Positions 1 to 9,972 are shown, counted from the first letter of the stretch. The stretch is DNA of 64,000 nucleotides from Modestobacter sp. DSM 44400 (GCF_900107175.1 NZ_FNOZ01000017.1:24409-88408); one strand, 5' to 3'. The notes: generated by a model not told the origin, from the sequence alone. Numbers and translations: made by a program.

Positions 1-329
1 GTGACCGGCAGGGTCTCGTCGGCGCCGCGGCGCCAGGAGGAGTCGAACTGCTCACCGGTCTCGTAGAAGGCACCGACGTACTTCACCGCCACGGTGGCGC
101 CGTCGACGGCCTCCGGCCCGGAGCCGACCACGATGTCACTCACCTGCAGGTCGCCGGGCGGTGGGGCGTCTGCCGGCGGCACCTCGGGCGCGACGCTCAG
201 GTCGGTGGAGATCCCAGCGGCCGGCTCGGCCGTTGCCGTCGGGGACTCCTCGTCGCTACCACCGCAGGCAGCGAGCGACGCGGCGACGAGCAGGGCGAGC
301 AGTGCCCGCGGGGCGGTGCGGCGGATCAT
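1..329 (-). CDS. FKBP-type peptidyl-prolyl isomerase lipoprotein (3' end outside window)
   Basis: The reverse strand reads open from an ATG at 329 to the window edge, giving the first 109 residues. They begin with a lipoprotein signal peptide ending in LAAC (lipidated Cys about residue 22). A Pro/Ala-rich linker follows, then the start of an FKBP domain with the typical DGATVAVKYVG and GEQFDSSW strings. FKBPs catalyse cis-trans isomerisation of X-Pro bonds, and this one should act on the outer face of the membrane. A good Shine-Dalgarno (AGGAGA) precedes the ATG. The catalytic C-terminal half is off the window, so activity cannot be judged. Confidence 0.85.
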   Translation of the reverse strand, partial: MIRRTAPRALLALLVAASLAACGGSDEESPTATAEPAAGISTDLSVAPEVPPADAPPPGDLQVSDIVVGSGPEAVDGATVAVKYVGAFYETGEQFDSSWRRGADETLPV

Positions 330-522
330 GGGGAGGTCTCCTGGCCGAGCAGCTGCTCGAGTCGGGGAACGACGGGGCGGAGCCCGTCGCGGTCGGTGCG
401 GTCGCGGTGGACGGCCCTCCGGACAGTACTGAACGGCGGCGTGTGGCCACCTGGTTGCTGGCTGAGAGCAGGAGGTCGAAACTGCTGATCATGAACTCCA
501 CCGCGCGCACCGAGCACCACCG

Positions 523-1977
523 ATGAGCCTCCTGGCCGCCGAGGTCGACCACACCAGCAGCTCCACGTTGCTCATCGCCGCCGCACTCATCGGTATAGCC
601 GTGGTGGTCGTGTTGATCACCGTGCTCAAGGTGCACCCCTTCCTGGCGCTGATCCTGGGCTCCGCCGTCCTGGGCGTGATCGCCGGGGTGGGGGTCAGCG
701 ACATCGTCACCAGCTTCACCGCCGGGGTGGGGTCGACCGTCGGCAGCGTCGGCCTGCTCATCGCCCTCGGCGCGATGATCGGTGGTCTGCTCACCGCCTC
801 CGGCGGCGCCGACCGGGTGGTGACCGCGATCGTCGACCGGGTGGGCCCCCGGGCGCTGCCCTGGGCGATGGGCGGGGTCGCCGCGTTGATCGGCATCCCG
901 CTGTTCTTCGAGATCGGCGTCGTCCTGCTCATCCCGATCGTGCTGCTGGTCGCCCACCGCAGCAGCCAGCCGGTGCTCCGCGTGGGCATCCCGGCACTGG
1001 CCGGCCTGTCGGTGCTGCACGGGTTCATCCCGCCGCACCCCGGTCCGCTGGTCGCGATCAGCAGCCTGAGCGCGAGCCTGGGCCTGGTCCTGCTCTTCGG
1101 CCTGATCCTGGCGATCCCGTGCGTCATCCTCGCCGGCCCGGTGTTCGGCAGCTTCATCAGCGCCCGGCTGCACGTCGCCACACCGACCGCCCTGGTCGGC
1201 GCTGCGGCGGGGGGCCGGGAGACCGGCTCGACGGGAGCGGGATCGATCGACGCCGGCAAAGACCTGGGCGGCGTCGGGGACCCGGCCCGGGACGACGCCC
1301 GACCGCGCCACCAGCCCGGTTTCGGCGCCACCGTGGCCACCGTCCTGCTCCCCGTGGTGCTGATGCTGCTGGGCGCGATCGGCGAGCTCACCCTGGACGA
1401 CGGCAGCACGCTGCGCTCGATCTCCGACATCATCGGTACACCGGTCATCGCCCTGCTGGCCGGCGTCATCGTCGCGATGTTCACCCTCGGCAACGCGGTC
1501 GGCTTCGGCCGGCAGAAGATCTCCGACACCCTCGGCGGGTCCCTGCCGGCCATCGCCGGCATCCTGCTGATCGTCGCCGCAGGCGGAGGCTTCAAGCAGT
1601 TGCTCGTCGACTCCGGGATCAGCGGCCTGATCGCCGATGCCGCCGAGGGCGCGAACTTCTCTCCGCTGGTGCTGGGCTGGCTGGTGGCCGTGGGCATCCG
1701 GCTGGCCACCGGCTCGGCAACGGTTGCCACGATCACCGCGGCCGGGATCGTCGCTCCGCTGGCCGCCGATCTCGACAAGCCGACGACCGCGCTGCTGGCG
1801 CTGGCCGTCGGGGCCGGCTCACTGTTCTTCTCCCACGTGAACGACGCGGGGTTCTGGCTGGTCAAGGAGTACTTCGGGATGACCGTCGGCCAGACCATCA
1901 AGAGCTGGTCGGTGATGGAGACGATCATCTCCGTGGTGGGCCTGATCGGGGTGCTGGTGCTGTCGGTCATCGTCTGA
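523..1977 (+). CDS. GntP family gluconate:H+ symporter
   Basis: A 484-residue integral membrane protein with about a dozen hydrophobic segments along its whole length. The N-terminal HPFLALILGS, the central GFIPPHPGPL and the C-terminal SHVNDAGFWLVKEYF are hallmarks of the GntP/gluconate permease family, which imports gluconate or related sugar acids with protons. Length fits the family (about 440-480 residues). A hydrophilic stretch near residues 225-265 looks like an enlarged central loop. No gluconate kinase or GntR regulator is adjacent, so the real substrate is open. The Shine-Dalgarno before the ATG is weak. Confidence 0.88.
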   Translation: MSLLAAEVDHTSSSTLLIAAALIGIAVVVVLITVLKVHPFLALILGSAVLGVIAGVGVSDIVTSFTAGVGSTVGSVGLLIALGAMIGGLLTASGGADRVVTAIVDRVGPRALPWAMGGVAALIGIPLFFEIGVVLLIPIVLLVAHRSSQPVLRVGIPALAGLSVLHGFIPPHPGPLVAISSLSASLGLVLLFGLILAIPCVILAGPVFGSFISARLHVATPTALVGAAAGGRETGSTGAGSIDAGKDLGGVGDPARDDARPRHQPGFGATVATVLLPVVLMLLGAIGELTLDDGSTLRSISDIIGTPVIALLAGVIVAMFTLGNAVGFGRQKISDTLGGSLPAIAGILLIVAAGGGFKQLLVDSGISGLIADAAEGANFSPLVLGWLVAVGIRLATGSATVATITAAGIVAPLAADLDKPTTALLALAVGAGSLFFSHVNDAGFWLVKEYFGMTVGQTIKSWSVMETIISVVGLIGVLVLSVIV

Positions 1978-1996
1978 CCGGCGGGCCGACCCACCC

Positions 1997-2315
1997 GTGA
2001 CCGGCACGGTTCCCGGCACCTCGCTGCGGGCCGTCTTCGCGGACCGTCGCGGGCGGCTGCTGCTGGCGCTGCTGCTCGCCGAGTTCGCCGCCGCCGTCCA
2101 GGGCATCGCGTACATCACCGTGCTGCCGCTGGCCGCCCGGGACCTGGACGGCAGCCGGCTCTACGGCGCGACCCTGGCAGCCGGGCGCCGGCGTCTACTC
2201 GCTGAGCACCAGCCTGGGCGCGGACGACCAGCCGGCCATCGGCGGCGGGTTCCTGCTGGCTACGGCGGTCGCCGTCCTCACCCTGCTGGCCGCACGGCGG
2301 CGCCGGCCCGGCTGA
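1997..2315 (+). pseudogene. MFS transporter remnant with a large internal deletion
   Basis: The frame starting at the ATG 1997 encodes a typical MFS N-terminus (cytoplasmic leader, then one transmembrane helix with AYITVLPLAARDLDGS) but loses sense near 2180. From 2181 a different frame gives a typical MFS C-terminus: GAGVYSLSTSLGADDQPAIG, then a hydrophobic helix and an Arg-rich tail ending at a TGA (2313-2315). About 62 plus 43 residues remain of a normal 400-450. The middle, roughly 10 helices, is missing and the two halves are out of frame, so this is a deletion pseudogene. Confidence 0.75.
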
Positions 2316-2418
2316 GGACCGCTACCGCGGCGGCGGCCCGTCGACGGCCGCCGGCCTCGGTGGAGGCACCGGGAAGCAGCGGGGTGGCCGGGGTGTTCAC
2401 CGCGGTGGGAGGAGCACC

Positions 2419-2748
2419 ATGACCGAGCCGAACGAGATCGACCTGCACTCCGAGTACCTGCGCGCCGACCTGTACGTCACGATGGGACAGCCCACCGAGG
2501 CCGCTCGCATCCTGGAGCCGGTGGTCGCCGCCGAGCCGTCCAACGCCGCCGCGCTGGAGCTGCTCGCCCGCAGCTACTTCGCCTCTGCCCAGCTGCGCCG
2601 CGCCGAGGAGACGCTGACCCGGCTGGTGGAGCTGGCCCCGTCCAACGGGTGGGCCCGCCGCGCGCTGGCCCGCACGCTGGAACGGCAGAGCCGGGCCGCG
2701 GACGCCGTCGTCCACCACCGGGTCGCCGACGCCCTCGGCGCCGACTGA
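2419..2748 (+). CDS. Small tetratricopeptide repeat protein
   Basis: A 109-residue soluble protein made almost wholly of TPR helices. Repeats can be read around residues 12-45 (LRADLYVTMGQPTEAARILE) and 46-79 (LLARSYFASAQLRRAEETLT), with a third partial repeat after them. TPR proteins are scaffolds for protein-protein contacts; no catalytic residues are present and no partner is evident from the neighbours. A strong Shine-Dalgarno (GGGAGGAG) sits 6 bases before the ATG. It probably forms a single-gene unit ended by the hairpin at 2762-2810. Confidence 0.85.
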   Translation: MTEPNEIDLHSEYLRADLYVTMGQPTEAARILEPVVAAEPSNAAALELLARSYFASAQLRRAEETLTRLVELAPSNGWARRALARTLERQSRAADAVVHHRVADALGAD

Positions 2749-2761
2749 ACCCTCGGAGCAT

Positions 2762-2810
2762 TGTGCAGATGGGGCGCCTTCCCGGCCGGGGACGGCGCCT
2801 CATCTGCGCA
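2762..2810 (+). terminator. Nested hairpin after the TPR gene
   Basis: Arms of 17 bases (2762-2778 and 2794-2810) pair along their full length in a + strand transcript. The only two non-Watson-Crick positions are G-U wobbles. The 15-base loop itself contains the palindrome CCCGGCCGGG. There is no T-tract. The position 14 bases after the stop codon fits a transcript-end hairpin, but its architecture also matches the hairpins at 20570, 29775, 31456 and 38135. Confidence 0.5.
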
Positions 2811-2884
2811 TCACCTCATCCGCTCGGAGCGCTCTCGGGCCGCCGGAAGCGGAATACACTTGCTTCCTAGCGAGGGAGCCCACC

Positions 2885-3700
2885 ATGAGCCGGAGAACTC
2901 ACCTTCTGCCGTACCGCACGAGCGGAGAGCAGCACGAACCCCCGGGTGACGGGATCGCCGGCTCGGGCCGCGCCGACGAGCAACCGGCTGGCAGCCGGGT
3001 GTACCTCGTCCAGCGGGCCGGTGCGCTCGTCGTCGCCGCGTTCCTGCTGGTCTTCGGGCTGCTCGGGTTCGCCGGCGGGCTCGACTTCTTCTCCACCGAC
3101 GGCCAGCGCATCCTCGGCCTCTCCTCCAACGGTCTGCTGTCCGCGCTGTCGGTGCTCACCGCCGTCGTCCTCATCGGAGCCGACCTCTGTGGGCCGCGGG
3201 TCGCCTCGATGGTGATGATCCTGGTCGGGTCGTTGTTCCTGCTGTCGGCGCTGGGAAACCTGGCGGTGCTGCGGACCGGCTGGAACTTCCTCGCCTTCGA
3301 AATGAGCAACGTGCTGTTCTCGATCGCCGTCGGGCTGGTGCTGCTGACCCTGGGCGCCTACGGCCGGGTCTCCGGGAACCTCCCGCCCGACAGCCCGTAC
3401 GCGCACCCGCACGGCGAGGAGACCGAGCCGCCGGAGTCCCACCCGTCGACGCCTGAGGAGTTCGCCGCGGAGGCCGCCATGCGCGAGGCGGAGATCGCCG
3501 TCACCGAGCACCGGGCCACCGACGACCAGCGGCGCCGGGTGCGGGCCATGGCCCAGGTCCACACCCGCGGACAACGGCGCCGGGTATGGATGGAGTTCGG
3601 CCTCCCGTCGCGAACGCCGCCCACCCGGCCCGTTGCTCCCGGCCGCTGGACCGATCGTGCCGTGGCCCCCACCCGCGGACGGCGGCACCGGGAGGGGTAG
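2885..3700 (+). CDS. DUF4383 domain membrane protein with long hydrophilic tail
   Basis: A 271-residue protein. After about 40 hydrophilic residues, four hydrophobic segments span roughly residues 43-165 and match the DUF4383 pattern: small four-helix actinobacterial membrane proteins of unknown function, with a conserved Gly-Phe-rich first helix and a GNL/NFL region before the last helix. The last 100 residues are charged, rich in Glu, Arg and Pro, and not part of the domain. The ATG at 2885 follows GAGGGAGCCCACC. The gene reads toward cobG but is separated by 28 bases and has no evident link to cobalamin. Confidence 0.75.
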   Translation: MSRRTHLLPYRTSGEQHEPPGDGIAGSGRADEQPAGSRVYLVQRAGALVVAAFLLVFGLLGFAGGLDFFSTDGQRILGLSSNGLLSALSVLTAVVLIGADLCGPRVASMVMILVGSLFLLSALGNLAVLRTGWNFLAFEMSNVLFSIAVGLVLLTLGAYGRVSGNLPPDSPYAHPHGEETEPPESHPSTPEEFAAEAAMREAEIAVTEHRATDDQRRRVRAMAQVHTRGQRRRVWMEFGLPSRTPPTRPVAPGRWTDRAVAPTRGRRHREG

Positions 3701-3728
3701 CCGGCCGGGAAGTAGCCTCGCGGACGCC

Positions 3729-4916
3729 ATGAACTCTGCCGCGACGTCCGCCATCCCGACCCGAACGCGGATCGACGCCTGTCCGGGTGCGCTGCAGACC
3801 CATCCGGCGGCCGACGGAGGGCTGGCCCGGGTCCGGGTCTCCGGCGGCTCGCTGCGTGCCGGTCAGCTGAGGGCGCTGGCCGCGGCCGCCCGCGAACTGG
3901 GCAACGGGTCGCTCGAGCTCACCAGTCGGGGCAACGTGCAGCTCCGCGGCCTCGCGGTCGGCACGGAGACCGAGCTGGGCGACCGGCTGGCCGCCGCGGG
4001 TCTGCTGCCCAGCGCCACGCATGAGCGGGTCCGCAACGTACTGGCCAGTGGGCTGTCCGGCCGGACGGCGGGTGGGCACGTCGACGTCCGGCCCTGGGCG
4101 GCGGCGCTGGATGCCGGCCTCTGCGCCGACGCCTCCCTGGCCGGCCTGCCCGGCCGCTACCTCGCCACCCTGGACGACGGCCGCGGCGACGTGGCCGGCC
4201 TCGGTGGCGACGTCGGCCTGCTCGCCCTCTCCCCCACCTCGGTGGCGCTGCTGCTCGCCGGCCGCGACTCCGGGCTGCGCGTCGACCCCGCGGGCGCCGT
4301 CGTCCTGGCGCTGGCCGCGACCCGTGCCTTCCTCGCCGAGCGCGATGCCCAGGGCACCGGCGCCTGGCGGCTCGCCGAACTCACTGACGGGCGGGAACAG
4401 GTCACCGCCCGCCTTTCCGGCCAACGTGGCCACTGTGGCCGCCCGGTGGGGGTGCCTGCGCCGCCGGTGAACGGCCCGGTGGGCGCGTTGCCGCAGCTCG
4501 ACGGGCGGACCGCGCTGGCCGCGCTGGTGCCGCTGGGGGTGCTGTCCGCCGCGCAGGCCGAACTGCTGGCCGGGCTCGCGCCGGAGGTGGAGCTCACGCC
4601 GTGGCGGACCGTCGTCGTCCCGGACCTGACCGAGGACACCGTCGATGACGCCGCCGTGGACCTGCACCGGTCGGGCATGGTGTTCGACGAGGCGAGCCCC
4701 TGGCGGCTGGTCACCACCTGCGCCGGGCGGCCGGGCTGCGCGAAGTCGCTGGCCGACGTCCGCGCCGACGCCGCCGCCGCGGTGGTCGGCGGCACGCTGC
4801 CCGCCGGCGGCGCCCGCCAACACTGGGTGGGGTGCGAGCGGGGCTGCGGACGCCCCCACGGCGCAGCCGTCGACGTCGTCGCGACGCCGGCCGGTTACCG
4901 GATCGGAAGAGACTGA
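3729..4916 (+). CDS. cobG: Precorrin-3B synthase CobG
   Basis: A 395-residue protein of the nitrite/sulfite reductase family. Two ferredoxin-like half domains are visible (one with [12 protein letters not shown], about residues 55-66). Near the C-terminus is the iron-sulfur/sirohaem Cys set in [11 protein letters not shown] and [11 protein letters not shown]. CobG uses oxygen to convert precorrin-3A to precorrin-3B, setting up ring contraction in the oxygen-dependent B12 route. The ATG at 3729 is preferred over an upstream in-frame codon because family homology begins with [11 protein letters not shown]. The stop overlaps the cobH start (TGATG), so cobG, cobH and cobIJ form one translationally coupled operon. 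Confidence 0.9.
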   Translation: MNSAATSAIPTRTRIDACPGALQTHPAADGGLARVRVSGGSLRAGQLRALAAAARELGNGSLELTSRGNVQLRGLAVGTETELGDRLAAAGLLPSATHERVRNVLASGLSGRTAGGHVDVRPWAAALDAGLCADASLAGLPGRYLATLDDGRGDVAGLGGDVGLLALSPTSVALLLAGRDSGLRVDPAGAVVLALAATRAFLAERDAQGTGAWRLAELTDGREQVTARLSGQRGHCGRPVGVPAPPVNGPVGALPQLDGRTALAALVPLGVLSAAQAELLAGLAPEVELTPWRTVVVPDLTEDTVDDAAVDLHRSGMVFDEASPWRLVTTCAGRPGCAKSLADVRADAAAAVVGGTLPAGGARQHWVGCERGCGRPHGAAVDVVATPAGYRIGRD

Positions 4917-5536
4917 TGTACGACTACGAGCACGACGGCGCCGAGATCTACCGGCAGTCCTTCGCCACCATCCGCGCGGAGGCCGACCTCTCGGGCTTGC
5001 CGGAGGACATCGCCCAGGTGGCGGTCCGGATGATCCACGCCTGCGGGCAGGTCGACCTGGTCGCCGACGTCGCCTTCTCCCCCGACGTGGTGGCCCGGGC
5101 CCGCGAGGCACTGCACGCCGACGCCCCCGTGCTCTGTGACGCGCAGATGGTCGCTGCCGGGATCACCCGCCGCCGGCTGCCCAAGGACAACGACGTGGTC
5201 TGCACGCTCAACGACCCGCGCATCCCCGATCTTGCCCGCGAGCTGGGAACGACGCGCACCGCCGCGGCGATGCACCTGTGGGGCGACCGGCTGGACGGCG
5301 CGGTGGTGGCCATCGGCAACGCCCCGACCGCGCTGTTCCATCTGCTGGAGATGGTCGCCGCCGGAGCACCCCGCCCGGCCGCCGTCATCGGCATCCCGGT
5401 CGGCTTCATCGGTGCCGTGGAGTCCAAGGAGACCCTTGCCGCCTCGGACCTGGACTTCCTCGTCGTCCGCGGCCGCCGCGGCGGCAGCGCGATCACCGCC
5501 GCCGCCGTCAACGCGATCGCGAGCACGGTCGAATGA
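4916..5536 (+). CDS. cobH: Precorrin-8X methylmutase
   Basis: A 206-residue protein matching CobH/CbiC over its full length. It moves the C11 methyl to C12, turning precorrin-8X into hydrogenobyrinic acid. The catalytic His lies in RMIHACG (His41). The conserved stretches [23 protein letters not shown] and [14 protein letters not shown] are all present. Start and stop overlap the neighbouring cob genes (TGATG in front, ATGA behind). Confidence 0.96.
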   Translation: MYDYEHDGAEIYRQSFATIRAEADLSGLPEDIAQVAVRMIHACGQVDLVADVAFSPDVVARAREALHADAPVLCDAQMVAAGITRRRLPKDNDVVCTLNDPRIPDLARELGTTRTAAAMHLWGDRLDGAVVAIGNAPTALFHLLEMVAAGAPRPAAVIGIPVGFIGAVESKETLAASDLDFLVVRGRRGGSAITAAAVNAIASTVE

Positions 5537-7032
5537 CGGGGCGTCTCTACGGCGTCGGGCTGGGCCCGGGCGACCCCGAGCTGGTCACCGTCAAGGCCGC
5601 CCGGCTGATCGGCGCCGCCGACGTCGTCGCCTTCCATGCCGCCCAGCACGGCCGCTCGGTCGCCCGAGCACTCGCCGCGCCGTACCTGCGCGCGGGCCAG
5701 GTCGAGGAGCTGCTGGTCTATCCGGTCACCACCGAGACCACCGACCACCCCGGCGGCTACCAGGGCGCGATCGACGAGTTCTACGAGGCCGCCGCCGCGC
5801 GGCTCGCCGCCCACCTGGACGCCGGCCGGGACGTCGTCGTCCTCGCCGAGGGCGACCCGTTCTTCTACGGCTCCTACATGCACATGCACAAGCGGCTGGC
5901 GCACCGGTACCCGACCGAGGTGGTCCCCGGCGTGACCAGCGTCAGCGGCGCCGCGGCGGTGCTCGGCCGGCCACTGGTCGAGCGGGACGAGGTGCTCACG
6001 GTGCTGCCCGGCACGCTGGATACCGAGGAGCTCGCCGAGTGGCTGGCCACCACCGACTCGGCCGCGGTGCTGAAGCTGGGCCGGACGTTCCGCAACGTCC
6101 GGGACGCCTTCGAGGCCGCCGGCGTGCTCGACCGCGCCTTCTACGTGGAGCGGGCGACGACGACGCAACAGCGCACGATGCCGCTGGCCGAGGTCGACCC
6201 GGACACGGTCCCCTATTTCTCCCTCGCCCTGCTGCCCAGCGAGCTGACCGGGCCGGTCCCGGGGCCGGAACAGCCGCGGGAGGACGAACCGCGCACCGGT
6301 GAGGTCGTCGTCGTGGGGCTCGGCCCAGGCAAGCGCAGCTGGACGACGCCCGAGGCCGCCGAGGCGCTGTCCTGCGCCGATGACCTGGTCGGCTACGGCC
6401 CGTACCTGGACCGGGTGCCGGCCAACCCCCGGCAGACCCGGCACCCGAGCGACAACCGGGTGGAGGCCGGGCGGGCCGCGGCGGCGCTGCGGCTCGCGCA
6501 GTCCGGACGGCGGGTGGCGGTGGTCTCCAGCGGCGACCCCGGGGTCTTCGCGATGGCCGCCGCGGTGCTCGAGGTGGCCGCGCAGCCAGAGTTCGCCGGC
6601 GTCGAGGTCCGGGTGCTGCCCGGCCTGACCGCGGCGCAGGCCGTGGCCTCCCGGGTGGGGGCGCCGCTCGGGCACGACTTCGCCGTCCTGAGCCTGTCCG
6701 ACGTCCTCAAGCCCTGGGACGTCGTGGTCGACCGGCTGCGGCACGCCGCCGCCGCGGACCTGGTGATCGCCCTCTACAACCCGCGGTCCAAGGCCCGGCC
6801 GCACCAGCTGGCCGAGGCCCGCGACGTGCTGCTGGAGGTGAAGAGACCGGACACGGTGGTGGTCGTCGGCCGCGACGTCGGCGGGCCGGAAGAGAAGGTC
6901 ACCGTGACCACGCTGGGCGACTTCAAGCCGGACACGGTCGACATGCGCTGCCTGGTGCTGATCGGCTCGTCGCAGACGCAGGTGGCGCCGTCCGGCCAGG
7001 TGTTCACCTCCCGCCACTACCCCGGCTGCTGA
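5533..7032 (+). CDS. cobIJ: Bifunctional precorrin-2 C20- / precorrin-3B C17-methyltransferase (CobI-CobJ fusion)
   Basis: A 499-residue fusion of two SAM-dependent tetrapyrrole methylases. Residues 1-240 form the CobI half ([17 protein letters not shown], then [18 protein letters not shown] and [12 protein letters not shown]), which methylates C20. From about residue 256 the CobJ half begins ([40 protein letters not shown]), which methylates C17 and contracts the ring. The linker is short and charged. The same fusion is known in mycobacteria (Rv2066). The ATG overlaps the cobH stop. A terminator-like repeat follows at once. Confidence 0.95.
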   Translation: MTGRLYGVGLGPGDPELVTVKAARLIGAADVVAFHAAQHGRSVARALAAPYLRAGQVEELLVYPVTTETTDHPGGYQGAIDEFYEAAAARLAAHLDAGRDVVVLAEGDPFFYGSYMHMHKRLAHRYPTEVVPGVTSVSGAAAVLGRPLVERDEVLTVLPGTLDTEELAEWLATTDSAAVLKLGRTFRNVRDAFEAAGVLDRAFYVERATTTQQRTMPLAEVDPDTVPYFSLALLPSELTGPVPGPEQPREDEPRTGEVVVVGLGPGKRSWTTPEAAEALSCADDLVGYGPYLDRVPANPRQTRHPSDNRVEAGRAAAALRLAQSGRRVAVVSSGDPGVFAMAAAVLEVAAQPEFAGVEVRVLPGLTAAQAVASRVGAPLGHDFAVLSLSDVLKPWDVVVDRLRHAAAADLVIALYNPRSKARPHQLAEARDVLLEVKRPDTVVVVGRDVGGPEEKVTVTTLGDFKPDTVDMRCLVLIGSSQTQVAPSGQVFTSRHYPGC

Positions 7033-7036
7033 AGGA

Positions 7037-7087
7037 CCACCCTGCCCCCCACTCCTCGCAAGCTCGGAGCGGGCCCCTGCAGGGTGG
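7037..7087 (+). terminator. GGACC...CCTGCAGGG repeat, terminator-like
   Basis: Perfect 9-base arms CCACCCTGC (7037-7045) and GCAGGGTGG (7079-7087) enclose CTCCTCGCAAGCTCGGAG, itself able to form a small stem. It lies 4 bases after the cobIJ stop. Similar sequences close other genes at 17857, 27549, 41010, 55357 and 56887. Confidence 0.6.
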
Positions 7088-7133
7088 CCTCGGGACGGGA
7101 ACACCGACCAGCGGTTTCGGCTTGCTACCGGTC

Positions 7134-8369
7134 GTGCCGTCCCTGCGTCTGTCCCGACCGGCCGGTTTCTGGTCCGTCGCCCTCCTGCTGGTGCTGGTGC
7201 TCGCGGCCTCCGGCGTCCCCTCGCCGCTGTACCGTGTCTATCAGGAGCGGTTCGGCTTCTCCTCCGGTGTGCTCACGCTGATTTTCGGCGTCTATGCCTT
7301 CGCGCTGCTGCTGGCGCTGCTGATCGTCGGCGAGTTGTCGGACCACATCGGCCGCCGTCCGGTGCTGGCCGGGGCACTGCTGATGCAGGCCGCGGCCATG
7401 GTGCTGTTCCTCGTCGCGGACGGCGTCGGCTGGCTGATCGCCGCCCGCATCGTGCAGGGGTTGGGCACCGGGGCGCTCACCGGCGCGATGGGCGCGGCCC
7501 TGCTGGACCTGCAGCGGCCGGAGAAGCCGCTGGGTCCGCTGGTCAACAGCGCCTCTCCCGGCTTCGGCCTGTCGCTGGGCGCGGTAGCCGCCGGGCTGCT
7601 CGTGGAGTACGTCGCCGATCCCACCGACTGGGTGTTCAGCGTGCTCGCCGCTGCCTTCGTGCTCGCCGCGGTCGCGATCATGGTCTTCCTGCCGGAGTCG
7701 TCGCCGCAGCGGCCGGGCGCCCTGCGCTCCCTGCTCTCCCGCGTACACGTGCCGAGGTCACAGCGGCCGGCGTTCATCACCGTGCTGCCGTGCCTGCTGG
7801 CGACCTGGGCACTGGGCGGTCTCTACGCCTCCCTCGGCCCGTCGCTGGTGGCCACCGTGTTCGGCATCGACGACCACCTGGTCGGCAGCCTGCTGATCCT
7901 GGCGCTCAACGGCACCGGCCTGGTCGGCTCGCTGGGGATGCGCAGCGTCGCCCCCGCCCGGGCGATGGTGACCGGGGCGCTGGTCTTCGTCGTCGGCATC
8001 GCCGGCACCATCGTCGCGCTGGCCACCGTCTCCACCTGGCTCTTCTTCGCCGCCGCCGTGGTCTCCGGCTTCGGCTTCGGCGCCGCGTTCCTCGGCGCCA
8101 TCGCCACCGTCACCCAGGGCGTCGCGCCCGGCGAGCGGGCCGGACTGCTGTCGGCGGTCTTCACCGCCAGCTACCTCGCGTTCTCCGTGCCGGCCATCGC
8201 CGCCGGCGTCGCCGCCACCTCCGTCGGCCTGGCGCTGACCGCCGAGGTCTACGGCGGCGCGGTGATCGTGCTGGCGCTCACCGCGGTCGCCGGGCTGGTG
8301 GTCCGCCGGCAGCCGGTGACCGTCGAGCCCGCGGCCGCGCCGGTCCGCTCCCGGGAGCCGGTCGCCTGA
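7134..8369 (+). CDS. Major facilitator superfamily transporter
   Basis: A 411-residue protein with about 12 hydrophobic segments. The MFS motif A between helices 2 and 3 is clear (GELSDHIGRRPVLAG), and a matching G-rich motif follows in helix 5 (GLGTGALTGAMGAALL). The family exports or imports small molecules; the sequence does not tell which. The GTG at 7134 is taken as start because it begins just before the first charged cap; a TTG at 7122 is possible. It is the intact counterpart of the broken MFS gene at 1997, although the two do not look like recent copies. No regulator is adjacent. Confidence 0.82.
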   Translation: MPSLRLSRPAGFWSVALLLVLVLAASGVPSPLYRVYQERFGFSSGVLTLIFGVYAFALLLALLIVGELSDHIGRRPVLAGALLMQAAAMVLFLVADGVGWLIAARIVQGLGTGALTGAMGAALLDLQRPEKPLGPLVNSASPGFGLSLGAVAAGLLVEYVADPTDWVFSVLAAAFVLAAVAIMVFLPESSPQRPGALRSLLSRVHVPRSQRPAFITVLPCLLATWALGGLYASLGPSLVATVFGIDDHLVGSLLILALNGTGLVGSLGMRSVAPARAMVTGALVFVVGIAGTIVALATVSTWLFFAAAVVSGFGFGAAFLGAIATVTQGVAPGERAGLLSAVFTASYLAFSVPAIAAGVAATSVGLALTAEVYGGAVIVLALTAVAGLVVRRQPVTVEPAAAPVRSREPVA

Positions 8370-8382
8370 CCGTTCTCTGAGC

Positions 8383-9972
8383 TCAGGACCGCGCCCGGGT
8401 CACCGCCGCGCAGAACCGCCGATGGTCCTCCTGGGCCTCCGCGAGCGGCTCGATCACCTCCGCGTCGGCGACCTCGCCCACTCGCGCGGCCAGCCGGCGC
8501 CGGGCTTGTCTGCCGCGCCGCCGGGCGCCGAGGTCGACCAACGGCCGGGCGACCAGCGCGAACAGGAATCCGGCCAGCAGCCCGCCGACCAGGAGCAACG
8601 TCGGCAGCGGCAGCCCCTCCACCCGTGGCAGCGGAACGACGTCGTCCAGCTGCAGCCAGCCCAGCGCGACCAGCCCGAGCAGCCACAGCGCGCCGGTCAG
8701 GGCGACCAGCACGAGCAGCCACTGCAACCCGCCGACCGCGCGCTGCCACAGCGGGGTGCGCTCCGGTCCGAGGTCGGTTCCGGCGACGGCGCGGTCCAGC
8801 TGGCCGGCCAGCCGCTCCTCGGACACCTCGGCGGTGCGCCGCAGGTCGTCCCGCCAGGCCTGCGGCAGGCCGTCCCCGGCGTCGTCCCGGGCGCGCCGCA
8901 ACGCGGCGCTGACCGCGGCCTGCTGCATCGCGCCGGCCTGGGGCAGTGACGTCCGGGCGCGTTCGTCGCCCAGGTGCAGCCGGCCCAGCGGGTCGGGCCG
9001 GAGCTTGCCCACCCAGCGCAGCAGCGGCCAGCCGGTGTGCGCCGCGCCCCGGCGGCGGGCCGACCGCTCGACTGCGGTGACGACGGCGGGCACCCCCGCG
9101 GCGTCGGCAAGGGCATCGGCCAGGCCCTCGCGCTCGTCGGCGATGCGCGACCGGCTGCGGGAGGTGGAGTCACCGCTGCCGCAGTGCACGGCCAGCGCCC
9201 CGGCCGCCGAGCGGGCGTCGGCGGCCAGCCGGTCGGTCGCCGCCCGGCGGGCAGCCACCCGCTTCGCCAGCTCGGCGCGCAGCTCGGGCAGCCCTGCTCC
9301 GGTGCGGGCGGCCGTCGCCACCACCGGCGTCGCGGCCAGGCCCTCGCTGTCCAGCAGCCCACGCAGGTCGGCCAGGCAGGCCCGCGCTGCCGGCTCGTCG
9401 AGCCGGTCGACCTGGTTGAGGACGACGACCAGGACCCCGGCGTGCCCGGCGAGCGGAGCCAGGTAGCGCTCGTGGACGGCTGCGTCGGCGTACTTCTGCG
9501 GGTCCAGCACCCAGACCAGCACGTCGACCAGCTCCACCAGCCGGTCGACCTCCAGCCGGTTCTCCAGCCGGATCGAGTCGTGATCGGGCAGGTCGAGCAG
9601 CACCAGACCGTCCAGGCCCGGCTCGCCGCCGGCCACCCGGTGCCGGCGGGGCACCTCGAGCCAGTCGAGCAACCGGTCGGCACCGTGCTCGCCCCACACG
9701 GAGGCGTGCGCGACGCCGGTGGTGGGCCGGCGGACGCCGGGGGTGCTGACCTCACTGCCGGACAGCGCGTTGAACAGCGTGGACTTCCCGCTGCCGGTTG
9801 CGCCGGCCAGCGCGACGACGGTCGCGTCGCCGAGGGCCTCGCGGGCACCGGCCTTGGCCAGCAGGGTGCGGGCGCGGGCGACCTCGGGGACCTCCAGGCG
9901 TTCCTCGGCGACCTCGACCGCCTCACGCAGCGCGGCCAGCCGGTCGGTCAGCGGCAGTTCCGACCGCCTCAC
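8383..9972 (-). CDS. Dynamin-like membrane GTPase, second of a pair
   Basis: A 529-residue GTPase. The G1 P-loop GATGSGKST lies at about 57-65, G3 is DLPDHDS, and G4 is a good NQVD. A helical middle follows, then two adjacent transmembrane helices near residues 400-460 and a basic C-terminal tail. The layout fits the bacterial dynamin-like/YfjP GTPases such as Streptomyces DynA/DynB, which help stabilise division septa, and mycobacterial IniA/IniC. The GTG start overlaps the stop of the upstream partner gene (GTGA), so both proteins should be made together. The function in this organism is inferred. Confidence 0.8.
   Translation of the reverse strand: MRRSELPLTDRLAALREAVEVAEERLEVPEVARARTLLAKAGAREALGDATVVALAGATGSGKSTLFNALSGSEVSTPGVRRPTTGVAHASVWGEHGADRLLDWLEVPRRHRVAGGEPGLDGLVLLDLPDHDSIRLENRLEVDRLVELVDVLVWVLDPQKYADAAVHERYLAPLAGHAGVLVVVLNQVDRLDEPAARACLADLRGLLDSEGLAATPVVATAARTGAGLPELRAELAKRVAARRAATDRLAADARSAAGALAVHCGSGDSTSRSRSRIADEREGLADALADAAGVPAVVTAVERSARRRGAAHTGWPLLRWVGKLRPDPLGRLHLGDERARTSLPQAGAMQQAAVSAALRRARDDAGDGLPQAWRDDLRRTAEVSEERLAGQLDRAVAGTDLGPERTPLWQRAVGGLQWLLVLVALTGALWLLGLVALGWLQLDDVVPLPRVEGLPLPTLLLVGGLLAGFLFALVARPLVDLGARRRGRQARRRLAARVGEVADAEVIEPLAEAQEDHRRFCAAVTRARS

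Noticed and set aside
161..526. Forward frame of 121 codons before the GntP gene
   Set aside because: Most of it is opposite the FKBP lipoprotein gene, the product is Arg-rich without any family, and it merely overlaps the GntP start.
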